Notes: generated by a model from the letters alone, not told the origin. A stretch of DNA of 29,720 nucleotides from JBDSGC01 sp046594105 (GCA_046594105.1 JBKJQB010000348.1:1-29720), one strand, 5' to 3'; counted from the first letter of the stretch, positions 18,204-26,228 are shown. Made by a program: numbers and translations.

Positions 18204-19043
18204 ATGGTGACGGACGCATCCGTGCTCCGCGATGTCGGGCTCTTCAAGCTTCTCGACGACGACGATCGTGAAGCGCTCGCTCAAGTGATCGAGTCCCATC
18301 CTCTGGAGGAGGGACAAATCCTGTTCCACGCCGGAGATCCGGGCGACTCTCTCTACGTGGTGCGCTCCGGCCGGATCGAGCTGTTCATCAAGGACACCAC
18401 CGGGCAGAAGATCGTGCTCAGCGTGGCCGAGGCGGGGGACCTGTTCGGCGAGCTGGCGCTGCTGGACACCGGTCCGCGGACAGCAACCGCACTGGCGCTG
18501 GAGCCGTCGGAATTGCTGGAACTCGATCGCGGCGATCTGTTCCTCGTGTTTCAGCGGCAGCCGGAAGCCGCTCTGAGCATGCTCGCGGCGGTTGCGGCCA
18601 TGACCCGGAAAGCCGGCGAGCTGCTGCGCAGCCGCATCTCCCGCAACGTCAACGAAGAATTCGACGAACAGCTGACGACGTTTCAACGCATCTCCGACTG
18701 GATCGCCTGGTTCAGCGGAAGCATGTCCTTCCTGCTCATCAACGGCATCTGGTTCCTGGGATGGATCGCCATCAACGTCTTCCCGCTCGGAATCAGACAG
18801 TTCGACCCTTACCCATTCGGTCTGCTCACGATGATCGTTTCGCTGGAAGCCATTTTTCTCTCCTGCTTCGTACTGATCAGCCAGAACCGGCAAGCAGAAA
18901 AAGACCACGTGCGGTCCGACATCGAGTACGAGATCAACGTCAAAGCGGAACTGGAAGTGGCCCACCTGCACGAGAAGGCCGACCGGATCTACGAGCAGAT
19001 GACCGCAAGGCTAGAGCGCATCGAAAGACGTCTGCCGGCGTAG
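18204..19043 (+). CDS. Cyclic nucleotide-binding / DUF1003 membrane protein
   Basis: The 279 residues join two domains. An N-terminal cNMP-binding domain (about 8-125: GLFKLLDDDDREALAQVI, LFHAGDPGDSLYVVRSGRIEL, phosphate-binding cassette FGELALLDTGPRTATALAL) is followed by a linker helix. A DUF1003 membrane domain (about 160-240) then has two helices (SFLLINGIWFLGWIAINVF and LLTMIVSLEAIFLSCFVLIS) and the family motif FDPYPFGLLTMIVSLEAIFLS. A coiled-coil tail ends RLERIERRLPA. It has no helix-turn-helix, so it is not a Crp-type transcription factor. It plausibly senses a nucleotide at the inner membrane. GTG at 18207 is an alternative start. Confidence 0.9.
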   Translation: MVTDASVLRDVGLFKLLDDDDREALAQVIESHPLEEGQILFHAGDPGDSLYVVRSGRIELFIKDTTGQKIVLSVAEAGDLFGELALLDTGPRTATALALEPSELLELDRGDLFLVFQRQPEAALSMLAAVAAMTRKAGELLRSRISRNVNEEFDEQLTTFQRISDWIAWFSGSMSFLLINGIWFLGWIAINVFPLGIRQFDPYPFGLLTMIVSLEAIFLSCFVLISQNRQAEKDHVRSDIEYEINVKAELEVAHLHEKADRIYEQMTARLERIERRLPA

Positions 19044-19127
19044 CCGTCCGGCTGGCGGCGCAGCAGCGGGGCCGAGAGCGTCACCGACCGCCTGACAGCG
19101 AACCGGGCGCGCGAAATCCTGTCGGAC

Positions 19128-19133
19128 TACAAT
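19128..19133 (+). promoter_or_regulatory. -10-like hexamer of the PH-domain gene
   Basis: TACAAT, 7 bases before ATG 19141; the same box and spacing as the lipoprotein gene at 428-433. Confidence 0.45.
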
Positions 19134-19140
19134 CGAACGC

Positions 19141-19776
19141 ATGCCCGTGATCTCCTGTCCCGACTGCGGCAAGGATGTTTCCACCATCGCCGCGTCCTGT
19201 CCTCACTGCGGGCGTCCGTCGCCAGCGGGCACTTCGCCGATCGCCGCTGGCTCGGTCAAACCTCAGCTCGAAGAGACGCTGTGGAGAGGCTGCCCGTCCT
19301 GGAAGCTGCTTCTCGGCAGGATTGTGACGATCGTGGCCACTCTGATCGCCATCCCGCTCGTCGGCCAGCTTCTCGCGTCGCGCACTCTCGATCCCACCCG
19401 GTCCGCGACGATCGCGCACTACAGCTGGATCGTCGCTGCCGCCGTCGTGGTCCTCGAACTGGCTCTGTTCCTGCTGGAACTTGCGCGTCTTCGAAGCACG
19501 CAATACACGGTCACCAATCAACGCGTCCTGATCGAGACCGGCATGCTGACGAAGAGCCTGGGCGAGATCGACCTTCGATACATCGACGACACCCAGTTCT
19601 TCCAGGGCATCACCGACCGGCTCCTCGGCATCGGCAATATCACCCTGATCTCTTCTGACAAGGCCACGCCAACCTACGTAATCCGAGGCATCAGCGACCC
19701 GCGCAAACTGCGCGAGCTGATCCGCTCGCACGCCTACAACGTCAGCCAGCGCCAGATATTCACGAGAGCGACGTAG
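19141..19776 (+). CDS. Zinc-ribbon and bacterial PH-domain membrane protein
   Basis: The 211 residues begin with a zinc ribbon (Cys6, Cys9, Cys20, Cys23 in CPDCG and CPHCG). A Pro/Ser-rich linker follows, then two membrane segments (about 52-75 and 92-115) and a cytoplasmic bacterial PH-like domain (YTVTNQRVLIETGMLTKSLGEIDL, then TDRLLGIGNITLISSD, and RKLRELI). This order is a common arrangement for PF03703-type proteins, whose function is largely unknown. The start follows directly on a TACAAT hexamer with no Shine-Dalgarno. It sits between the DUF1003 gene and ssrA. Confidence 0.88.
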   Translation: MPVISCPDCGKDVSTIAASCPHCGRPSPAGTSPIAAGSVKPQLEETLWRGCPSWKLLLGRIVTIVATLIAIPLVGQLLASRTLDPTRSATIAHYSWIVAAAVVVLELALFLLELARLRSTQYTVTNQRVLIETGMLTKSLGEIDLRYIDDTQFFQGITDRLLGIGNITLISSDKATPTYVIRGISDPRKLRELIRSHAYNVSQRQIFTRAT

Positions 19777-19848
19777 GGCAGGGCACGACGGCGGGGCGCG
19801 AGCAATCACCATGAGGGATCGGGCGCATCGCGTGCTGAAAACAAGTGG

Positions 19849-20202
19849 TGGTGGAGGCGGCGGGAATTGAACCCGCGTCCGAGAGCAGTGAGACCTGGCT
19901 CCTACATGCTTAGCTCCCCATTTTAGTTCTCGTCCTCGTCCTGCCTGGGAAGCGGGGAACGGATTTGGACCAGCCTCTGAATTTTCGTGAAATGCGCCGA
20001 GACGGCTCGCGTTCCCTTAGCTCACATTGATGGCACTCGTTCCAGCGGCGTGAGCAACCACTGGACGAGCGTCACAGCCCTTAGGCTGCGAGTGCGAGTT
20101 GGCTGTTGTTCGCAGCTACTCATTGTGATCGGATTTACGAGGCAATCAGCTCGGCATGCAACCATAGCCTCGACATGTCCCCGTCGAAGCCGGTGCGCCC
20201 CC
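19849..20202 (-). ncRNA. ssrA: Transfer-messenger RNA (tmRNA)
   Basis: tmRNA rescues ribosomes stalled on broken messages and tags the product for proteolysis. On the minus strand, 5' GGGGGCG pairs with 3' CGCCTCC, followed by A and an encoded CCA. The T arm is CGGGTTCAATTCCCG. The 5' part GCACCGGCTTCGACGGGGAC is the classic tmRNA start. The tag reading frame runs 20113 to 20081: GCG resume codon, then a tag of ANNSQLALAA and TAA. The resume codon lies after GTAGCT, as in E. coli (GTAGTC). The length of 354 bases is normal. Confidence 0.96.
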
Positions 20203-20224
20203 AACATCACTTGTCAACGAACTG

Positions 20225-20253
20225 ATCACAGCAAACGGCGCCGGCCGTGACAA
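20225..20253 (-). promoter_or_regulatory. Probable ssrA promoter
   Basis: On the minus strand TTGTCA (20253-20248), a 17-base spacer, and TGTGAT (20230-20225). The start point would lie about 15 bases before the mature 5' end, which RNase P would then make. Confidence 0.45.
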
Positions 20254-20263
20254 CATTCCGTTC

Positions 20264-21109
20264 ATGGACGCTCGCGAAATCGATCTCATCGTCCGTCGAG
20301 CGCTCGACGAAGACCTTCCTGACATCACCAGCGAGGCCATCTTTGCGCCGGCCGATCAGGGACACGCACGCTTCCTCATCAAGGCCCCCGGCATCCTCGC
20401 CGGACTGCGGTTCGCGGAGGCGACGTTCCACGCGCTGGACTCCGGATCATCCTTCCAGGCGTTGAAGGCGGACGGCGATCCGGTCGTCCCCGGGGACTTC
20501 GTTGCCGAGGTGAGCGCTTCGGTCGTCGCGCTGCTCAGCGGAGAGCGGACCGCACTCAATCTCATGCAGCGTGCGTCCGGGATCGCCACTCTGACCCGCC
20601 GCTATGCTGACGCCATCGCCGGCACCCAGGCAACGATCTTCGACACGCGCAAGACCGCTCCGGGACTGCGATCTCTCGACAAGTACGCAGTGCGCTGCGG
20701 CGGTGGCCAGAATCATCGGATCGGCCTTTTCGATCTGTTCCTCATCAAGAACAATCACGTCGATCGCGCCGGCTCCATCACCGCGGCGGTCGAGCGGGTG
20801 CGGGCCGAGAGGCTTCCCCAGAAGATCATGGTCGAGGTGCGCGACGATGCGGAGCTGGCCGAGACGCTGGCGTTGCGTCCCGATCTCATTCTGCTCGACA
20901 ACATGTCACCCGAGGCCCTGCGGCGGGCGGTCCAGCGGGTGGGTGGGACGATCCCGCTGGAGGCTTCCGGCGGGATCACCCTGGAGAATGTCCGCCAGGT
21001 CGCCGAGACCGGTGTCGACCGCATCTCCATCGGCGCACTGACGCATTCCGTTCAGGCGCTCGACATTTCGATGCGGATCGTTTTCCAGCCGGCACGGCCG
21101 GCGGCGTGA
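20264..21109 (+). CDS. nadC: Nicotinate-nucleotide pyrophosphorylase (quinolinate phosphoribosyltransferase)
   Basis: NadC turns quinolinate and PRPP into nicotinate mononucleotide in NAD synthesis. The 281 residues match the family. Motifs include DLPDITSEAIF, ALNLMQRASGIATLT, the PRPP/substrate site TRKTAPGLRSLDKYAVRCGG, GLFDLFLIKNNHV and LEASGGITLENV, ending ISIGALTHSV. The last residues PARPAA and the stop are encoded within a GCCGGCACGGCCGGCGGCG repeat unit, so the natural C-terminus may have been altered. ATG 20264 has no Shine-Dalgarno. It is divergent from ssrA. Confidence 0.97.
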   Translation: MDAREIDLIVRRALDEDLPDITSEAIFAPADQGHARFLIKAPGILAGLRFAEATFHALDSGSSFQALKADGDPVVPGDFVAEVSASVVALLSGERTALNLMQRASGIATLTRRYADAIAGTQATIFDTRKTAPGLRSLDKYAVRCGGGQNHRIGLFDLFLIKNNHVDRAGSITAAVERVRAERLPQKIMVEVRDDAELAETLALRPDLILLDNMSPEALRRAVQRVGGTIPLEASGGITLENVRQVAETGVDRISIGALTHSVQALDISMRIVFQPARPAA

Positions 21110-21155
21110 TTCGCGGCCGGCACGGCCGGCGGCGTTGGTTCGCACAGCGTCCGCC
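21087..21155 (+). repeat. Dispersed repeat copy D, tandem pair
   Basis: Two GCCGGCACGGCCGGCGGCG units (about 21088-21106 and 21116-21134). The second continues as GTTGGTTCGCACAGCGTCCGCC, a diverged version of the body of copies A-C. The first unit lies in the nadC coding sequence and includes codons up to its stop. Confidence 0.8.
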
Positions 21156-21281
21156 CACGATTTTCGCTCAGTCGCCTCCACTCGGCCGCCTTGGATTGCG
21201 GATGACACGCGAGCGCGCCCACATTTTCGCTTCCGCCGCCTTCACTCGCCCGCCTTTGATTGCAGATGACACGCGAGCGCG
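21152..21281 (+). repeat. Two tandem copies of a 64-bp unit between nadC and the GGDEF gene
   Basis: Copy 1 (21152-21215) and copy 2 (21216-21281) share CGCCCAC, ATTTTCGCT, CACTCG, CCGCCTT and GATGACACGCGAGCGCG with scattered substitutions and one indel. No gene is seen in 21110-21389; it holds only this and the repeat copy D tail. Confidence 0.85.
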
Positions 21282-21389
21282 TCAGTAGAAGCTGCGAAGA
21301 CGGCGAAGCACCTCCATCGACCCAATGTCGCCCGCCGCATCCCGGCTTGCAGATCCTTCACTTCCCGGCCGCCTCCCGCGCCGTTCAGG

Positions 21390-22460
21390 ATGACGTCGAA
21401 GGTCCTCCTTTCCATCATGGCACCCTCTTTGCGCGCACCCCCAGCGATGGGTGACCCGAGCACACTGAAGGTGGTGATCGTCGATGACGATCCCGCCATC
21501 CGCAGACTGGTCCGTATGTTCCTCAACCGAAGCGGCTACGAGACCGTGGAGTTCGGGATGGGGGGAGAGGCGCGCGCGCAGCTTCCGAAGATTCCGTGGG
21601 ACCTGGCCATCCTCGACCGGCGCCTGCCGGATATGGACGGCGTCGACCTCTGCCACCAGTTGAAGTCCGACCCGCTCCTTCGCAATCGATACGTGATCAT
21701 GCTCACCGGTGAGGACGACCAGGCGGACAAGGTTCAAGGACTGGACCTCGGTGCAGACGACTACATCACCAAGCCCTTTCAATATCCGGAGCTTCTAGCC
21801 CGTATCCGGGCCGCCAAACGGATTGTCGACCTGCAGAAAGAGCTGATGGAGACCAACCGGCGCCTGGAACTGCTGTCGATCACCGATGGATTGACCAAGC
21901 TTCACAACCACCGTCATTTTCAAGACGAGCTCGCGCGGGCATTCGAAGAATCGCAGCGGTACCAGCGTCCCCTTTCGCTGGTGATCGTGGATCTCGACTT
22001 CTTCAAGAAGGTGAACGACACCTACGGGCACGCCATCGGTGATGAAGTGCTCAAAACCATTGCCAGAGTGTTTCAGGACACCATCCGCAGTACCGATCTG
22101 GCTGCGCGATATGGTGGCGAAGAGTTCGGGCTGCTGCTTCCTGAAACCGACCTCGACGACGCCATCGCATTCGCGGAAAAGATCCGGGCCACGATCGAGT
22201 CATCGCCAGTGAACAGCACGGCCGGAATCATTCCGGTCACGGTCAGTATCGGCGTGGCCACAGTGCCCCACTCCCGCATTCCGTCAGCGAAAGAGCTGAT
22301 CGTCGCGGCGGACAAAGCTCTCTACCGGGCGAAGAAGAACGGCCGGAACCAGGTTCAGGCCGAGAAGCGCCGTGACGGAATGGCCCGCACTCCGCGGACG
22401 GCGGAGAAGCCCGACGAGGACCAGCCCGCGGCGGAAAAAAGAGCTCCGGCGAACGTCTAG
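21390..22460 (+). CDS. Response regulator with GGDEF diguanylate cyclase domain
   Basis: A PleD/WspR-like protein that would make cyclic di-GMP when phosphorylated. The receiver domain (about 27-140) has VVIVDDDP, acceptor Asp76 (LAILDRRLP) and Lys128 (YITKPF). A short helix leads to the GGDEF domain (about 160-330) with DGLTKLHNHRHF, active-site GGEEF (242-246), and an inhibitory I-site RSTD (233-236) five residues before it. Both catalysis and product feedback inhibition are thus predicted. A charged, disordered tail (about 330-356) follows. Three in-frame starts are possible (21390, 21417, 21447); none has a good Shine-Dalgarno, and 21447 starts closest to the domain. It is convergent with an HPt gene 28 bases away. 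Confidence 0.93.
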   Translation: MTSKVLLSIMAPSLRAPPAMGDPSTLKVVIVDDDPAIRRLVRMFLNRSGYETVEFGMGGEARAQLPKIPWDLAILDRRLPDMDGVDLCHQLKSDPLLRNRYVIMLTGEDDQADKVQGLDLGADDYITKPFQYPELLARIRAAKRIVDLQKELMETNRRLELLSITDGLTKLHNHRHFQDELARAFEESQRYQRPLSLVIVDLDFFKKVNDTYGHAIGDEVLKTIARVFQDTIRSTDLAARYGGEEFGLLLPETDLDDAIAFAEKIRATIESSPVNSTAGIIPVTVSIGVATVPHSRIPSAKELIVAADKALYRAKKNGRNQVQAEKRRDGMARTPRTAEKPDEDQPAAEKRAPANV

Positions 22461-22488
22461 GGGAATCGAGGCGCCACCAGCGGTGAAC

Positions 22489-22821
22489 TTACTCTTTGGC
22501 TGAGAGCTCACGGCTGCGCTTTTCTACTTCCGAGCGCAGATTCAGAACGTGCTGCTCGATCAGCTTCTCGATCTGGCCGGCAGTCTCACCGGTCTCGCCG
22601 GCGACCACTCGCTCCACCGCCTTCTCCAGTTCTGCTGCTTCCGTGGAGATGACCTGAAATCCGTAACTGCCACCGGCCCCCTTGAGCTGATGGGCCAGGT
22701 AAATCAGGCGGTCAAGATTCTCCGGTGACCTCTCGCTGGCGGCCTTGACCTGAATCTCCTGGACCTTTTCCTCCGCCTCAGCGAGGAACTCGCGCTTCAA
22801 TTCATCGAACTCGAAATCCAC
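22489..22821 (-). CDS. Histidine phosphotransfer (HPt) domain protein
   Basis: HPt domains relay phosphate between a hybrid kinase and a response regulator. The 110 residues are an all-helical bundle with the family motif LAHQLKGAGGSYGF, where His44 is the phosphorylated residue. The C-terminal helix is highly charged (NLRSEVEKRSRELSAKE). GTG 22821 is taken as the start because GAGGAAG precedes it by a good distance. A longer in-frame reading is Arg-rich and improbable. It converges on the GGDEF regulator; whether they interact is inference. Confidence 0.88.
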   Translation of the reverse strand: MDFEFDELKREFLAEAEEKVQEIQVKAASERSPENLDRLIYLAHQLKGAGGSYGFQVISTEAAELEKAVERVVAGETGETAGQIEKLIEQHVLNLRSEVEKRSRELSAKE

Positions 22822-22919
22822 GGTGTCTTCCTCGCGGCGTGCGTTGCACGCGGTGTGCCTTCGCCTCCTCCGCGCCGCCGTCCCGCCCGCAACATCAGGC
22901 CGGCGATCGCCCTGCACCG

Positions 22920-22925
22920 TATGAT
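22920..22925 (+). promoter_or_regulatory. -10-like hexamer of the CBM9-like gene
   Basis: TATGAT, 6 bases before GTG 22932. This is the closest match to the -10 consensus among the short-spaced boxes in this window. Confidence 0.45.
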
Positions 22926-22931
22926 TCAGAG

Positions 22932-23555
22932 GTGCCTGATTCCAGTCTGGTGATTCCGCGATTTGAGTTCAGCTTCGGCGATCCCTGGGCGATCCCCCCA
23001 GCGTCTCCGGTGGTCTCACTACGCCTGGCCACCAGCGGCGCGCTGCCCAGACTGACGACCTCGGTGGGACTCTATTACGACCCGGAGCATCTGAATCTTG
23101 TGTATCGCGCGCAGGACGACGAGGCGGTGGTGGCCACTTATCTCGAGCACGATCAGCCACTTTGGGAAGAGGACGTGGTGGAAGTCTTCCTGGCCCCGGA
23201 TGACTCCACCACCTACTTCGAGATCGAGGTGAATCCGCTGGGAACGACCTTCGACGCGCGCATCGATTCCCCTGATGGCGAGCGCGCCACCATGCGCGCT
23301 GATCTTTCGTGGACCTGCGAGGGGCTCTTCGCGGCGATTCGCCGGCGGGACCAGGTCGTGGAGACCGTGGTGCGGATCCCCTTCGCCTCCCTCGGCTGTG
23401 GACGGCCAGCGCAGAACGTTCGCTGGCGAGCAAACCTTTTCCGCGTGGATCGAAGCCAGGCCGAGGGGGATGAGTACAGCGCCTGGCAGCCGACGATGAA
23501 GACTCCACCCGACTTTCACGTGGTGGCCGCCTTCGGTTCGATCGTCTTCGGTTAG
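22932..23555 (+). CDS. CBM9-like (carbohydrate-binding family 9-like) protein
   Basis: The 207 residues form one beta-sandwich domain of the type used in CBM9-like modules: LTTSVGLYYDPEHLNLVYRA, then PLWEEDVVEVFLAPDD, YFEIEVNPLGTTFDARI, and RWRANLFRVDR ending in a beta strand. No signal peptide or membrane segment is seen, so it may be cytoplasmic or exported otherwise; a longer N-terminus from an upstream start is Arg/Pro-rich and not signal-like. The GTG start is set by TATGAT 6 bases upstream. The stop TAG is the first codon of a 26-bp perfect palindrome (repeat copy E). Ligand unknown. Confidence 0.82.
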   Translation: MPDSSLVIPRFEFSFGDPWAIPPASPVVSLRLATSGALPRLTTSVGLYYDPEHLNLVYRAQDDEAVVATYLEHDQPLWEEDVVEVFLAPDDSTTYFEIEVNPLGTTFDARIDSPDGERATMRADLSWTCEGLFAAIRRRDQVVETVVRIPFASLGCGRPAQNVRWRANLFRVDRSQAEGDEYSAWQPTMKTPPDFHVVAAFGSIVFG

Positions 23556-23578
23556 GCCGGCACGGCCGTGCCGGCCTA
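23553..23578 (+). repeat. Dispersed repeat copy E: 26-bp perfect palindrome at a stop codon
   Basis: The 26 bases begin TAGGCCGGCACGG and read the same on the other strand. The TAG at its left end is the CBM9-like stop. It may act as a bidirectional terminator-like hairpin, but no T-run follows. Confidence 0.85.
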
Positions 23579-23625
23579 GGGTCATTCTCTCGCTGCGCGA
23601 GCATGCCGATTGCAGCAGGGCGGGC

Positions 23626-25491
23626 GTGACTGCCCTCCGTCGATGGTCGCTTTCCGTGGCCACCGTACTTCTCATTTCCTCTCCGCCGCTGTTCGCGCAG
23701 ACCGGCACGTTCGGGCTTCGCGGGATCACGAAGCGTCTGCTGTTCCGTTCCGGACGGATTGTCAACGTCGATGGCCGCGGCCTTTCTGTGTACGACGTGA
23801 AAAGCCCCGCCGACATTCGCCGGATCGATTCCGTGGAAACCGAGCAGGAGAGTCTGGACGCCACGTTCTCTAACGATGATCTGTTCGTCGCCACGCGCAA
23901 GGACCTTCAGCGCTTCGCTACGGATGCATCCGGGAAGCTGCGGCTCGTGGCGCAGTTTCCGATTGTCGTTCCGCATGTTTCTTCCAACGGCCGCTTTCTG
24001 GCCACGGCTTCAGGAAGCGCCGTTCGCATCTACGACGCGTCGAATCGCGGGGCCCTGCCTCTGGTCGCTGCCTATGCGGCGGTTTCGTCGGTCAACGCGA
24101 CGGCCTGGCACGGCGATGACCTGCTGATCGCCGTTCAGGATTCGGGAGTGATCGCCTTCAACGCCTCGACGCAGCAGCAGAGCGGGGTCATCGCGGAGAA
24201 TGCAGTGGACCTGCTGGTGCGAGGCGATCGGCTCTACACCGCGTCGGGACGCAACGGCGCTGCGGTGATCGACATCGCGGAAGTCTCATCACCCCGGCTT
24301 CTGGGGCGGGGGACCACGGGAGTGGGCTACTTCAGCCGCGTGGCCGCGGACGGCAAGGTTCTGATTGCGGCGGACACGCCGAATCGCTTCCTGGTGTTCG
24401 CACTTTCCGCGGAGGGAGAACCGTCTCTCGCCAGCACGATGGAAGAGCCGGTGGAAGCGGTGATCGCCTCGGACGGTCGGCTGTTCCTGTCGGGTTCGTC
24501 CATCAGTTCTTACGGGCTGGAGAGCGGAACCGGCCTTCCGGTTCGCGTCTTCGATCTGGGCCGCCCGTCTGCGCCCGTCGAGATCGGGAGTTTTCGTGAC
24601 CTGGCCGGACCCCTGAGCGGCGTCGCCACCGATGGAAGCAGCGCGTTCGTCGCCGACCCTCCTTTCTTCCGGGTGATCGATGTCTCCCGCACGGCCATGC
24701 CGCGAGAAATCGCGGCGCTGCGCCTCGACGAGCCGCAACCCTTCGTCAAGCTGCTCGGCCGTCAGGTCGTCCTTTATGGAAACGGGGACGCGCAGCTGGT
24801 CGACGTGGCCGATCCTTTTCATCCACAGTCCCTCGGCACGTTTCATTCTGGCGGTCACCCCCCGAGCGCGGCGGCCATCGCCGGTACTGGCGTGCTGGAA
24901 GGAAATCCGTATACCGGATTTCATGTGATCGACTTCTTTCACTTCTCCTCTCCGGCGCAGATCGCCGGGGTGAAGACCCATCCCATCGACATCGTCGCTG
25001 ACGGCGGACCGGTCGCCTACATCAGCCGGGAACGTCAGGACCTGCTAGTGATCGCACTTCCCTCGAGCAATGATGCGCACATCGCGAAGGTGATTCCGCT
25101 GCCGGTCACGTCGCTCGCTCTCTCCGCGGCGACAGCGGCTCATCCTTCTCTGCTGCTGGCACGCACCACCACCGCGATCCACATCTTCTCCCTGGCAGAC
25201 CCTCTTCAGCCGGTCGAAGTGGGATCGATTCCTCAGGTCAGCGGCGGCGTGTTCTCGGCCGATGGCGATCGAGCCTTCGTGGCGAACGATGGGTCGATCA
25301 TCGTGATCGACCTGACCGACCCGGCCGTTCCTACCGTCTCCGATGGCGGCATGCGCGTCGTGGCTCCCTCGCAGATCTCCGCGGCGGGAGGAAAAGTGGT
25401 GGTGGCCGACCGCTATGCCCTTCGCGTCTACGGACCGGACACGCCGGAGCCGCATCCAAGCCTTCTTCGGCGCCGAGCGTTGCGGCACTAG
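23626..25491 (+). CDS. Secreted LVIVD-repeat beta-propeller protein
   Basis: The 621 residues open with a signal peptide (MTALRRWSLSVATVLLISSPPLFAQ, cleavage near 25). The rest is repetitive, with about 40-residue blades containing 'V-x-V-Y-D-V' or 'V-I-D-V/L' strands followed by a Pro motif, for example GLSVYDVKSPADI, AVIDIAEVSSPRLLG, FRVIDVSRTAMPREI, AQLVDVADPFHPQSLG and IIVIDLTDPAVPTVS. This is the LVIVD-type propeller seen in surface proteins of many bacteria. It would be periplasmic or surface-exposed; function is unknown. The GTG start at 23626 has no Shine-Dalgarno. The TAG stop is the first codon of repeat copy B. Confidence 0.85.
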   Translation: MTALRRWSLSVATVLLISSPPLFAQTGTFGLRGITKRLLFRSGRIVNVDGRGLSVYDVKSPADIRRIDSVETEQESLDATFSNDDLFVATRKDLQRFATDASGKLRLVAQFPIVVPHVSSNGRFLATASGSAVRIYDASNRGALPLVAAYAAVSSVNATAWHGDDLLIAVQDSGVIAFNASTQQQSGVIAENAVDLLVRGDRLYTASGRNGAAVIDIAEVSSPRLLGRGTTGVGYFSRVAADGKVLIAADTPNRFLVFALSAEGEPSLASTMEEPVEAVIASDGRLFLSGSSISSYGLESGTGLPVRVFDLGRPSAPVEIGSFRDLAGPLSGVATDGSSAFVADPPFFRVIDVSRTAMPREIAALRLDEPQPFVKLLGRQVVLYGNGDAQLVDVADPFHPQSLGTFHSGGHPPSAAAIAGTGVLEGNPYTGFHVIDFFHFSSPAQIAGVKTHPIDIVADGGPVAYISRERQDLLVIALPSSNDAHIAKVIPLPVTSLALSAATAAHPSLLLARTTTAIHIFSLADPLQPVEVGSIPQVSGGVFSADGDRAFVANDGSIIVIDLTDPAVPTVSDGGMRVVAPSQISAAGGKVVVADRYALRVYGPDTPEPHPSLLRRRALRH

Positions 25492-25569
25492 GCCGGCACG
25501 GCCGGCGGCGCTGGTTGCCCAAGTCTCCGCCAAGATCACGCTCCAAGAACGTTCTGCCGCGCAGGCTCC
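25489..25569 (+). repeat. Dispersed repeat copy B (full length, about 81 bp)
   Basis: Almost identical to copy A on the opposite strand 22.8 kb away, differing by two substitutions and one inserted C. It begins at the TAG stop of the propeller gene. Confidence 0.9.
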
Positions 25570-25723
25570 AAGACCATCAGGGTTCCTTTTCCGACAGCCC
25601 TTTCGCTTGTCCGCCGGATGAAACGCGCGATGGCTAACCTCTTTGCGCAGAGGGAATTCATCCGAGATTTTCTGATTTGTATCCGATGGCGGACCGCGCC
25701 CGCATTACATTGTGATTCGCCCG

Positions 25724-26215
25724 ATGCCCAAGCACGCCACCATGAAATTTCGCGTCTCTCCCATCGCCCTTCTGGGCCTTTTCCTGCTCGCCGCTGTTGC
25801 GCAGGGCGACGAGGGGAAGATGTGTTCTGCGTCTGTCCACGACTGCGAGCAGGCCATCCGCACGATGTTGACAGGACGTCGCTACCTGGGCGTCCAGCTG
25901 CAGGAGCTCAATCCGGGACTGCTCATCCGCATGGTCACTCCGGAGAGTCCGGCAGAACGCGGCGACCTGCGGGCGGGCGACCGGCTGATCGTCGTGAACG
26001 GTCACTCGGCGACCAACGCCAGCATCAAGGATTTCAAGCAGATCCTCAGCGATACGAAAGACACCGGCCGGCTGTGGGTCATCATCAGCCGCCACGGCGC
26101 GTTCAAGAAACTGGACCTGCGCCTGGAGCCCTACTCGAAAACTCAGATCGACAAGATCGTCGCCCAGCATCTGGCGCAGAGTCACGCCATGGCCGCGACG
26201 ACGCCGCAGCCGTGA
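25724..26215 (+). CDS. Exported single-PDZ protein
   Basis: The 163 residues start MPKHATMKFRVSP; a hydrophobic signal segment (LLGLFLLAAVAQG) follows, then one PDZ domain (about 60-135): YLGVQLQELNPGLLIRMV, the carboxylate loop AERGDLRAGDRLIVVNGHSA, and TGRLWVIISRHG. No protease domain accompanies it. The preceding KMCSASVHDCEQA carries two cysteines that could pair. ATG 25724 and ATG 25742 are both possible starts; a GTG at 25712 sits on the likely -10 box (TACATT, 25706-25711). It lies 13 bases before the histidine kinase gene and probably shares an operon with it. Confidence 0.8.
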   Translation: MPKHATMKFRVSPIALLGLFLLAAVAQGDEGKMCSASVHDCEQAIRTMLTGRRYLGVQLQELNPGLLIRMVTPESPAERGDLRAGDRLIVVNGHSATNASIKDFKQILSDTKDTGRLWVIISRHGAFKKLDLRLEPYSKTQIDKIVAQHLAQSHAMAATTPQP

Positions 26216-26228
26216 TCGACGGAGGAAC

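Noticed and set aside
19849..20202. Small open frames within the tmRNA
   Set aside because: The region is a structural RNA gene with paired ends and tag; only the ten-residue tag is translated.
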